A stretch of 7,549 nucleotides of DNA from JBHHXR01 sp046757205 (GTDB taxonomy: Bacteria > Pseudomonadota > Alphaproteobacteria > Rhodobacterales > Rhodobacteraceae): the NCBI GenBank assembly GCA_046757205.1, contig JBHHXR010000183.1, positions 1 to 7,549 of the forward strand. The letters are read 5' to 3'. The notes under the pieces are model-generated. The model was not told where the DNA came from, made no database searches, and saw only the letters and a program-made list of their open reading frames with translations. Position numbers and translations under genes: made by a program. The first letter of the stretch is position 1. Each line of letters begins with the position of its first letter. Shown here piece after piece: positions 1 to 4,777 of this stretch.

Positions 1-1
1 C

Positions 2-433
2 ACGCCCGACCGCGAGGGGCTGCAAAGCCAGGTCTGGCCCGCGCACCTGCCGCGCATCGCGCAGGGTGGTGGCAATCTGGGCCACCGCAGGGTGGCCGTG
101 TTCCGGGCCATGCCGCCGGGGCCGGTGCTGATCGTCGGCACCGACATTCCGGGCCTGCGGGCGCATCACGTGGCCCGCGCGTTTTCGCTGCTGGGCCGCC
201 ACGACGCGGTGTTCGGCCCCGCGACCGACGGCGGTTACTGGCTGGTCGGCATGAAGCGTGTGCGCGGCTGCCCGCCGGGGCTGTTCGAGAACGTGCGCTG
301 GTCCACGCCGCAGGCGCTGGCCGACAGCGCGGCCAGCATGGGGGGCTTGCGAATCGGCTATGCGGACACGCTTCACGATGTGGACGATATCGGCGATCTT
401 CGGCGGCAGATTGGAACTGGTACGCAGCATTAA
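2..433 (+). CDS. DUF2064 / TIGR04282 glycosyltransferase-like protein, 3' part
   Basis: The reading frame is open from base 2 to the TAA at 431-433 and its 5' end lies outside the window, leaving about 143 C-terminal residues. The visible part has the family's hallmarks: a GGGNLGHR segment, then VLIVGTDIPGL (the GT-A-like nucleotide-binding strand with its acidic residue), then GPATDGGYWLVG, and a C-terminal LHDVDDIGDL segment. These match the TIGR04282/DUF2064 group, relatives of nucleotidyl-sugar transferases often annotated 'rSAM/selenodomain-associated transferase 1' or arsenosugar-biosynthesis glycosyltransferase. The true substrate cannot be told from sequence. An internal ATG at 110 and a GTG at 92 sit inside conserved sequence, so neither is the start. 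No terminator follows; a 79-base AT-rich gap separates it from the ArsR gene. Family call is firm, biochemical role is not. Confidence 0.85.
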   Translation, partial: TPDREGLQSQVWPAHLPRIAQGGGNLGHRRVAVFRAMPPGPVLIVGTDIPGLRAHHVARAFSLLGRHDAVFGPATDGGYWLVGMKRVRGCPPGLFENVRWSTPQALADSAASMGGLRIGYADTLHDVDDIGDLRRQIGTGTQH

Positions 434-461
434 ATTCTTGCACTAAAAGGTTAAAATACGA

Positions 462-524
462 TATTCATCCGGTTGGTTGACAATCAGTCACGCCCATACA
501 TTATTCATCTCCATGGTTGAATAT
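462..524. repeat. Candidate operator repeats around the ArsR promoter
   Basis: The 8-mer TATTCATC occurs at 462-469 and again at 502-509, exactly 40 bases apart (about four helical turns), upstream of the -35 and across the -10/start region. An inverted copy of the related 7-mer (ATATTCA at 461-467) appears as TGAATAT at 518-524. ArsR-type regulators usually bind AT-containing dyads overlapping their own promoter, so these are candidate autoregulatory sites. This is inference from pattern only. Confidence 0.35.
477..504 (+). promoter_or_regulatory. Sigma-70-type promoter of the ArsR operon
   Basis: A perfect -35 hexamer TTGACA lies at 477-482. Sixteen bases later is CATTAT (499-504), a 4/6 match to the -10 box; ATTATT one base on gives a 17-base spacer. 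Either places the transcription start at about 511-513, on or just before the ATG at 513. The surroundings are clearly more AT-rich than the flanking genes. The TTG at 477 opens the same reading frame as the regulator but is the first triplet of the -35 box, so it is unlikely to be a start codon. Confidence 0.6.
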
Positions 525-857
525 CATCAATCCCAGGCGCTCAGCGACATCCTCAAGGCGGCTAGCGATCCGACCCGGCGGTCGATCCTGACCACGCTGG
601 TGCAGGAAGGCCCGACCCGCGTGACCGATCTGGCCCGGCATTACGAGATGAGCCTCAATTCCGTCTCCAAGCACATCAAGGTACTGGAGGCGGCGGGGCT
701 GGTCAGCCGCAAGACCCACGGCCGGACGCATATCATCGAAGCGCAGCTCGACCCTCTGGCCGAAATCGACCGCTGGTTCGCCAGCCTGCGCTCGATCTGG
801 GAGATGCGGCTGGAAAAACTCGACAACATCCTCAACAAGGAGACCAAGAATGACTGA
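513..857 (+). CDS. ArsR-family winged-helix transcriptional regulator
   Basis: This is a 114-aa regulator of normal size for the family. Residues 9-29 form the opening helices (ALSDILKAASDPTRRSILTTL), residues 37-64 the helix-turn-helix with recognition helix SLNSVSKHIKVLEAAGLV, and GRTHIIEAQLDP the wing. It has no cysteine and no CVC motif, so it is not a classical metal-sensing ArsR; it belongs to the type found next to SRPBCC genes and may sense something else or simply repress its operon. I chose the ATG at 513 because the longer frame beginning with TTG at 477 starts inside a consensus -35 box. There is no Shine-Dalgarno sequence before 513, which fits leaderless translation. Its stop overlaps the next gene by 8 bases, so the two are surely co-transcribed. 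Confidence 0.9.
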   Translation: MVEYHQSQALSDILKAASDPTRRSILTTLVQEGPTRVTDLARHYEMSLNSVSKHIKVLEAAGLVSRKTHGRTHIIEAQLDPLAEIDRWFASLRSIWEMRLEKLDNILNKETKND

Positions 858-1272
858 CCTGTCCCTTACCGTCAGCCGCACCATAGATGCGCCCATCAAG
901 GCCGTGTTCGACGCCTGGCTCAACCCGCGCATGCTGCCCATGTTCATGCTGCCCGGCGACGGCATGAGCGTGCCGCGCGCCGAGGTCGATGCCCGCGAGG
1001 GCGGCCGTTTCGATATCGTCATGGCCGCTGGCGACAGGGAAATGCCGCACGGTGGAACCTATCTGGAGATCACGCCGCACAGCCGCATCGTGTTCACCTG
1101 GGAAAGCCCGTTTTCCATCGACGGCAGCACCGTTACCATCGACCTGAAGGAAAGCCCCGGCGGCACCGACATAACGCTGAGGCACGTGAAGTTCCCGGAC
1201 GAGGAGTCGCGGGCCAACCACGAGGCCGGATGGGGACGCATAGTAGATACATTGTCCGGTGTGCTGGCCTGA
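850..1272 (+). CDS. SRPBCC / AHSA1-like (START-fold) protein
   Basis: The product is 140 aa, the usual size for single-domain AHSA1-type SRPBCC proteins. It opens with the typical first strand and helix (LTVSRTIDAPIKAVFDAWLNP), has the mid-domain GGRFDIVM and GGTYLEITPHSRIVFTWE strands, and ends in the helix GWGRIVDTLSGVLA (127-140) that lids the cavity. The fold binds hydrophobic ligands, but no ligand can be predicted. Translation is well supported: AAGGAG at 837-842 lies 7 bases before the ATG, inside the end of the ArsR gene, and the two coding regions overlap by 8 bases. ArsR-SRPBCC pairs are common in bacteria and largely uncharacterised; the regulator probably controls this gene. It is cytoplasmic, with no signal peptide. 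Confidence 0.9.
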   Translation: MTDLSLTVSRTIDAPIKAVFDAWLNPRMLPMFMLPGDGMSVPRAEVDAREGGRFDIVMAAGDREMPHGGTYLEITPHSRIVFTWESPFSIDGSTVTIDLKESPGGTDITLRHVKFPDEESRANHEAGWGRIVDTLSGVLA

Positions 1273-1304
1273 ACCGGCCGGACAGCCGAAGAGGAGAAAT
1301 CGCA

Positions 1305-1688
1305 ATGGATGCAGCAGAACCGCTCAACTGGATTGCAATCATCACCGGCACCGTCGTGGCGTTCCTGGTCGGCTGGGCTTGGTACAGTCCGAAACTGTTC
1401 GGCAAGGCCTGGGCCGACGGCTCGGGCGCCGAGCTTGGCAGCGCCGCCGGCATGCCGGTCTTTGCCATGCTGATGCAGGTGGTGGCGTTGTTCCTGCTGG
1501 CGCTGGTGGTTGGCGTCACCGCCACGACCAGCGCCCTTTACACGGCCATTCTGGCGATCCTCGCAGCCGGTGCGTTCGTGGTTTCGGGTGGGGCGTTCGT
1601 ACGCAAGCGTGGCGCCGCGCTGATGATTGATTTCGGCTACGTCATCGTAGCCGGCGTCGTGATGATCGTGGCGCAGGGGATTTTCTGA
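1305..1688 (+). CDS. DUF1761 small membrane protein
   Basis: The product is 127 aa and almost entirely hydrophobic, with about four membrane helices (roughly residues 8-26, 50-72, 75-98 and 106-126). The motif WYSPKLFGKAW at residues 26-36, between the first two helices, is the signature of DUF1761, an inner-membrane family of unknown function. The start is the ATG at 1305, with GAGGAG at 1291-1296 eight bases upstream. The frame stays open back to a GTG at 1230, but that would lie inside the SRPBCC gene and has no ribosome-binding site. The gene begins 32 bases after the SRPBCC stop with no terminator between, so it is most likely the third gene of the ArsR operon. Its function is unknown. 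Confidence 0.85.
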   Translation: MDAAEPLNWIAIITGTVVAFLVGWAWYSPKLFGKAWADGSGAELGSAAGMPVFAMLMQVVALFLLALVVGVTATTSALYTAILAILAAGAFVVSGGAFVRKRGAALMIDFGYVIVAGVVMIVAQGIF

Positions 1689-1709
1689 ACCGGCGGCGGC
1701 GTATCGCCA

Positions 1710-1774
1710 CCGGCCGGGGCGGCCCGTCCTTCCGGCCGGCGGTGAACGGTTCGGGGACTTGCGTTTCCGGCCGG
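1710..1774. repeat. Three CCGGCCGG palindromes in an intergenic region
   Basis: The 8-base palindrome CCGGCCGG occurs at 1710-1717, 1732-1739 and 1767-1774; the last two share the 10-mer TTCCGGCCGG. A fourth copy lies at 1274-1281, just after the SRPBCC stop. The first two could pair into an 8-bp stem with a 14-base loop and weakly terminate the DUF1761 transcript, but no T-run follows. Chance is a serious alternative in DNA this GC-rich. Confidence 0.4.
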
Positions 1775-1794
1775 TCCCGACGATACAGTCGGGA
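1759..1794 (+). promoter_or_regulatory. Possible mce promoter overlapped by a perfect dyad
   Basis: TTGCGT at 1759-1764 and GATACA at 1782-1787 are separated by 17 bases and each match consensus at 3 of 6 positions, so this is a weak promoter candidate with a start near 1794. The -10 is the loop of a perfect 7-bp inverted repeat, TCCCGAC (1775-1781) and GTCGGGA (1788-1794). The dyad could be an operator or an RNA hairpin at the 5' end of the transcript, ten bases before the GGAG at 1804-1807. Confidence 0.35.
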
Positions 1795-1813
1795 TTCTGC
1801 CGCGGAGTTGCCG

Positions 1814-2218
1814 ATGATCGGACGCCTGAACCATGTCGCCATTGCCGTGCCCGATCTGCCTGCGGCGGCGGCGCAGTATCGCGATCTTCTTGGCGCCGAG
1901 GTGGGCCCGCCGCAGGATGAACCGGCCCACGGCGTGACCGTGGTCTTCATAACCCTGCCCAACACCAAGATCGAGCTTCTCCACCCGCTTGGCGAGGCGT
2001 CGCCGATCAGCGGATTTCTTGAACGCAACCCCGCCGGCGGCATCCACCACATCTGCTACGAAGTCGCCGACATCCGCGCCGCGCGCGACCGTCTGAAGGC
2101 CGCCGGGGCGCGGGTGCTGGGCGGCGGCGAACCGAAGACCGGCGCCCATGGCAAGCCGGTTCTTTTCCTGCACCCAAAGGATTTCAACGGCACCCTGATC
2201 GAGCTGGAAGAGGTCTGA
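1814..2218 (+). CDS. mce: Methylmalonyl-CoA epimerase
   Basis: The product is 134 aa, the standard bacterial length. It interconverts the (2R) and (2S) forms of methylmalonyl-CoA, linking propionyl-CoA carboxylation or the ethylmalonyl-CoA pathway to the B12-dependent mutase. It is a glyoxalase-fold (VOC) protein with two repeated modules: NHVAIAVPDL at residues 6-15 and GGIHHICYEVADI at 75-87. Likely metal ligands are His7, Glu54 (in KIELLHPLG), one of His78/His79 and Glu130 (in GTLIELEE). The ATG at 1814 has GGAG six bases upstream and gives the family-typical N-terminus MIGRLNHVAIAV; the frame extends upstream to a GTG at 1742, but that adds non-conserved sequence. It is followed after 4 bases by the DUF1467 gene. 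No carboxylase or mutase genes are in the window. Confidence 0.95.
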   Translation: MIGRLNHVAIAVPDLPAAAAQYRDLLGAEVGPPQDEPAHGVTVVFITLPNTKIELLHPLGEASPISGFLERNPAGGIHHICYEVADIRAARDRLKAAGARVLGGGEPKTGAHGKPVLFLHPKDFNGTLIELEEV

Positions 2219-2222
2219 GCGC

Positions 2223-2510
2223 ATGACCATTACCGCCGCTCTGGTGCTGTTCGCCTCGATCTGGTTTCTCGTTCTCTTCGTCGCCCTGCCCTTGGGCGAA
2301 AGGAGCCAGGAGGAAGCGGGCGACGTGGTGCCCGGCACGCCGGCCTCGGCGCCGGACGACCCGATGCTGAAGAAGAAAGTGATCTGGACCACTGTCATAA
2401 CGGTGGCGATCTGGGCGCTCTTGTCGGCCTTCATCATGTCGGGCTGGCTGACGGTGCGGGATATCGACTTCTTCGACCGCATGTCACCGCCCTCCGGCCA
2501 GGAGGAATGA
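2223..2510 (+). CDS. DUF1467 small membrane protein
   Basis: The product is 95 aa with two membrane helices (about residues 5-24 and 54-74) joined by a charged segment containing LPLGERSQEEAGDVVPGTPASAP, a characteristic DUF1467 stretch. The ATG lies 4 bases after the mce stop, so the two are translationally coupled or at least co-transcribed. In my experience DUF1467 genes commonly follow mce in alphaproteobacterial genomes, so the pair supports the taxonomic guess. No function is known, and the link to methylmalonyl-CoA metabolism may be positional only. The TGA is 4 bases from the stop of the convergent EI24 gene, with no terminator in between. Confidence 0.85.
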   Translation: MTITAALVLFASIWFLVLFVALPLGERSQEEAGDVVPGTPASAPDDPMLKKKVIWTTVITVAIWALLSAFIMSGWLTVRDIDFFDRMSPPSGQEE

Positions 2511-2514
2511 CCGC

Positions 2515-3210
2515 CTAGCCCGCGAGCCGCAGCCGGTGGAACATGTGGGTGAAGGCGGCGACGGCGATGATCGGCACCAGAAGGTTGATCAGGGGGATGG
2601 TCAGCGGCACGGCCATCAGGATGCCGGCCGCCCAGACCTGCCAGAAATGGCGTCGCTGCAACCGGCCGGCGCCCTCCAGCCCGACCCGGCGCGCCGCCAC
2701 AAGCTGAAAGTATTCCCGCCCCAGGAGGAAGCCGTTGACGCCCCAGAACACCAGGGGCGCGAATACCGTGGCGACCAGATAGACCAGCAGAGCCAGCAGG
2801 TTGGCGGCCACCATCAGGCCGAGAAAGCGCAGGCTGTCACCCAGTTGCTCGCGCAATGGCAGGCGCAGCGGTTCGGGCAGCGCGGGGTAGTGCCGCGCCT
2901 CCACCGCGTCGGCGATGTCGTCAAGGAAGATGCCGACGAAAACCGAAGCCACCGGGAACATCAGCACGAACGACAGGACCAGCATGCCAAGAAGCGTCAC
3001 CCAGGATATCGCAATGCTCAGAAAGCCGACCTCGCCGATCCACGGCAGGCTGAATGTGTCGGGCAGCACAAACCGCAGGCCGACGGCGACCAGCGCGTAA
3101 AACAACGCCAGCAACAGAACGGTCAGCCCCAGCGAACGGAAAAGAACGCCCAGAAACCGGCGGTCGAATATCTGTCCCAGGGCCCGCGCGACATCGTCAA
3201 GGATGCTCAT
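2515..3210 (-). CDS. EI24 / CysZ-like integral membrane protein
   Basis: The product is 231 aa. Four long hydrophobic blocks (about residues 19-48, 62-92, 127-158 and 190-223), the FLDDIADAVEARHYP segment after the second, and FWGVNGFLLGREYFQLVAARR after the third are typical of the EI24 domain (Pfam) that includes CysZ sulfate permeases. True CysZ takes up sulfate for cysteine synthesis, but alphaproteobacterial members are divergent, so I would not assign sulfate as the substrate. The ATG overlaps the TGA of the upstream nitroreductase (ATGA at 3207-3210), so the two are translationally coupled. The gene ends in a TAG at 2515-2517, facing the DUF1467 gene tail to tail. Confidence 0.85.
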   Translation of the reverse strand: MSILDDVARALGQIFDRRFLGVLFRSLGLTVLLLALFYALVAVGLRFVLPDTFSLPWIGEVGFLSIAISWVTLLGMLVLSFVLMFPVASVFVGIFLDDIADAVEARHYPALPEPLRLPLREQLGDSLRFLGLMVAANLLALLVYLVATVFAPLVFWGVNGFLLGREYFQLVAARRVGLEGAGRLQRRHFWQVWAAGILMAVPLTIPLINLLVPIIAVAAFTHMFHRLRLAG

Positions 3211-3785
3211 TCCCCGATCCAGGTCGTCAGCGCGGAAACATCGGGCCGGGGCCGTTCCGGCGGCACGATCGTCTCGGTGCCGATATGCACGAAACCGACG
3301 ACGAATTCCGGCGGCTCGATGCCAAGGCCGCGCGACAGGAACCGCCGGTCCGACGCCATCCAGCCGGTGAGCCAGTTAGCCCCCCAGCCCGACGCCAGCG
3401 CCGCATTGAGGAGCGACAGGCAGGCCGCCCCGCCCGACAGAAGCTGCTCCCGCGTCGGGACTTTTTCGGTTTCGACTGGCGAATGCACCACGGCGACCAC
3501 CAGATCGGCATCGGCGAACTGGCGGCGGGTCTTTTCCGCCTTCTCGGGCGGCTCCGGCCGCACTGCCCCCAGCTCCGCGGTCAGCGCCGCCAGCCGTTCG
3601 AGCGCAGGTTTGCGCAGCACCAGGAAACGCCAGGGCTCCAGCTTCCCGTGATCCGGGCAGCGCCCGGCGGCGGTCAGCATGGTCAGGATTTCGTCGTCCG
3701 AAGGCACCGGCGCGACCAGCGTCTTGGCCGGGCGCGACCGTCGGGTCAGCAGAAACCGCAGGGCTTCATCGTTGCGTTCTGGCAT
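3207..3785 (-). CDS. Nitroreductase family protein, YdjA-like
   Basis: The product is 192 aa. It has the short YdjA-type nitroreductase layout: RRS at 15-17 for FMN phosphate contact, CPDHGKLEPWRFLVL from residue 43 (the family's substrate and FMN loop), a mid-domain GGAACLSLLNAALASGWGANWLTG helix, and a C-terminal GFVHIGT. Family members are FMN flavoproteins that reduce nitro compounds or quinones with NAD(P)H; the physiological substrate is unknown. I start it at the ATG 3783-3785 because AGGTGG (3791-3796) lies 5 bases upstream. A GTG start at 3794 is also open but would fall within that same ribosome-binding site. It heads a two-gene operon with the EI24 gene through a 4-base overlap. 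Confidence 0.9.
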   Translation of the reverse strand: MPERNDEALRFLLTRRSRPAKTLVAPVPSDDEILTMLTAAGRCPDHGKLEPWRFLVLRKPALERLAALTAELGAVRPEPPEKAEKTRRQFADADLVVAVVHSPVETEKVPTREQLLSGGAACLSLLNAALASGWGANWLTGWMASDRRFLSRGLGIEPPEFVVGFVHIGTETIVPPERPRPDVSALTTWIGE

Positions 3786-3796
3786 GGACACCACCT
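3786..3796 (-). promoter_or_regulatory. Ribosome-binding site deciding the nitroreductase start
   Basis: On the - strand AGGTGG occupies 3796-3791 and is followed by 5 bases and then ATG at 3785. The alternative upstream GTG at 3794-3792 overlaps this motif and has no Shine-Dalgarno of its own. Confidence 0.6.
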
Positions 3797-3801
3797 GAAG
3801 A

Positions 3802-3834
3802 AATCACCGGGCCACTGCCTGCGGCCCGGTGGTT
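3802..3834 (-). other. Perfect GC-rich hairpin in the nitroreductase leader
   Basis: CACCGGGCC (3805-3813) and GGCCCGGTG (3823-3831) form a perfect 9-bp stem with a 9-base loop; flanking bases extend it to 12 pairs with one G-U. On the - strand it is followed by ATTTCTTC, a poor T-run, and then by the nitroreductase ribosome-binding site. It may end the GNAT transcript coming from upstream, act as an attenuator or leader structure, or both. Confidence 0.5.
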
Positions 3835-3863
3835 CATCTCGCCCCGATTACCGCGTCTGTCAA
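3835..3863 (-). promoter_or_regulatory. Candidate promoter of the nitroreductase-EI24 operon
   Basis: A perfect TTGACA lies on the - strand at 3863-3858. Seventeen bases on, the -10 position reads GAGATG (3840-3835), only 2 of 6 to consensus, so the call rests on the -35. The start would be near 3828, placing the 3802-3834 hairpin at the very 5' end of the mRNA. Confidence 0.4.
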
Positions 3864-3906
3864 TATCACGCGGCCTTTTTGGCCGTCAGCGCCCCGGCCC
3901 TCGACC

Positions 3907-3922
3907 GCGCCGCGCGCGGCGC
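3907..3922. repeat. Perfect 16-bp GC palindrome
   Basis: GCGCCGCGCGCGGCGC at 3907-3922 is its own reverse complement. It lies about 30 bases past the GNAT stop (- strand). A second short dyad, CGGCC and GGCCG around TTTTT (3871-3885), lies further along. They may form the 3' end structure of the GNAT mRNA, though neither is followed by a T-run in the right place. Confidence 0.4.
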
Positions 3923-3952
3923 CGCTTCGTCGCCAATGGCGCGGGCGGAATA

Positions 3953-4672
3953 TCAGTGCCCCCGAAAGCTGTCCAATGCCGCGCCGGTCAGTTCGGAAAG
4001 CGCCGCGCGCTGCCGGCCCGCGCCGTCGAAATTCCCCGGCGCCAGCCACGCCTCGAACGCCGCCGAAAGCGCCGGCCATTCCTTGTCGATCACGGCGTAC
4101 CACGCGGTATCGCGGTTGCGACCCTTGACCACCGCGGCCTGCCGGAATACGCCCTCGAAGGTGAAACCGTAGCGCAGGGCGGCGCTGCGCGAGCGCGCGT
4201 TCAGCGCGTCGCATTTCCATTCGAAACGGCGGTAGCCGGCATCGAACGCCCAGTCCATCATCAGGAATATCGCCTCGGTCGCCGCCGGCGTGCGCTGCAG
4301 CCGCGGCGCGAGGTTGATGTGCCCGACCTCGATCGAGCCGGCCTCGGGCGCGATGCGCAGATACGAGGCGACGCCTCCGGGCAGACCGGTTTCCCGGTCG
4401 ATGACGGCGAAGAACATCGGATCGCCGGACTCCGATATTTCCGCCGCCCAGACCCGGTAGTCCTCAAGACTGTCGAACGGCCCGTAGGGAAGATAGCGCC
4501 AGATGCGGCCGGCGGCGTCCTCACGGTTCGCCTTGTGCAGGGCGGCTGCGTGGCGGGCCGGGTCGAGGCGCTCCAGCCGCGCGTAGCGGCCTTCGAGACA
4601 GCCGAAATCCGGGCGCGGCGGCGGCGTCCAGTCCGGCACGGGTTCGCCGAGGGGCGTCTGCTGGTGCGTCAT
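3953..4672 (-). CDS. GNAT N-acetyltransferase, RimJ/RimL type
   Basis: The product is 239 aa. It starts with the family-typical MTHQQTPLGEPVPDWTPPPRPDF and RYARLERLDPARHAAAL, then MFFAVIDRETGLPGGVASYLRI (central strands), IEVGHINLAPRLQRTPAATEAIFLMMDWAFD (acetyl-CoA-binding segment and helix) and FEWKCDALNARSRSAALRYGFTFEGVFR, the classic RimJ/RimL acceptor-side motif. It is expected to transfer acetyl from acetyl-CoA to an amine, on a protein N-terminus or a small molecule; the substrate is unknown. I chose the ATG at 4672: the longer frame starts with TTG at 4708, which is the first triplet of a TTGACC -35 box. No Shine-Dalgarno precedes 4672, and the promoter places the start point on it, so the mRNA is probably leaderless. 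Confidence 0.9.
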   Translation of the reverse strand: MTHQQTPLGEPVPDWTPPPRPDFGCLEGRYARLERLDPARHAAALHKANREDAAGRIWRYLPYGPFDSLEDYRVWAAEISESGDPMFFAVIDRETGLPGGVASYLRIAPEAGSIEVGHINLAPRLQRTPAATEAIFLMMDWAFDAGYRRFEWKCDALNARSRSAALRYGFTFEGVFRQAAVVKGRNRDTAWYAVIDKEWPALSAAFEAWLAPGNFDGAGRQRAALSELTGAALDSFRGH

Positions 4673-4679
4673 GGCGCCA

Positions 4680-4708
4680 GATACACGCGGCGCTTTGCGG
4701 AAGGTCAA
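4680..4708 (-). promoter_or_regulatory. Promoter of the GNAT gene, leaderless arrangement
   Basis: On the - strand TTGACC (4708-4703, 5 of 6 to consensus) is followed by a 17-base spacer and TGTATC (4685-4680, 3 of 6). Exactly seven bases then precede the ATG at 4672, which is the normal distance from a -10 box to the transcription start. Confidence 0.5.
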
Positions 4709-4728
4709 GCCCGCAATGCCGCCGGCGC

Positions 4729-4754
4729 AAAAAAAGCCCGCCTTGCGGCGGGCT
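4729..4754 (-). terminator. Rho-independent terminator of the zinc-cluster gene
   Basis: Read on the - strand, AGCCCGCC (4754-4747), a GCAA loop and GGCGGGCT (4742-4735) form a perfect 8-bp GC-rich stem followed immediately by a run of T (seven T from 4735 to 4729). It lies 24 bases past the stop of the 4778-5677 gene and insulates it from the GNAT promoter. This is the clearest terminator in the window. Confidence 0.9.
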
Positions 4755-4777
4755 ACCGGGGGAAAACGCGCGGGGGC

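Noticed and set aside
501..1525. Overlapping - strand frames over the ArsR, SRPBCC and DUF1761 genes
   Set aside because: These are shadow frames; the + strand genes have family motifs and good ribosome-binding sites.
1637..2482. 281-codon - strand frame over mce and DUF1467
   Set aside because: It is the antisense shadow of two well-recognised genes and has low-complexity Arg/Gly-rich content with no family motif.
2536..4172. Two long overlapping + strand frames (371 and 372 codons)
   Set aside because: Both are antisense to EI24, the nitroreductase and the GNAT gene, which have clear family motifs. Their composition is typical of shadow frames.
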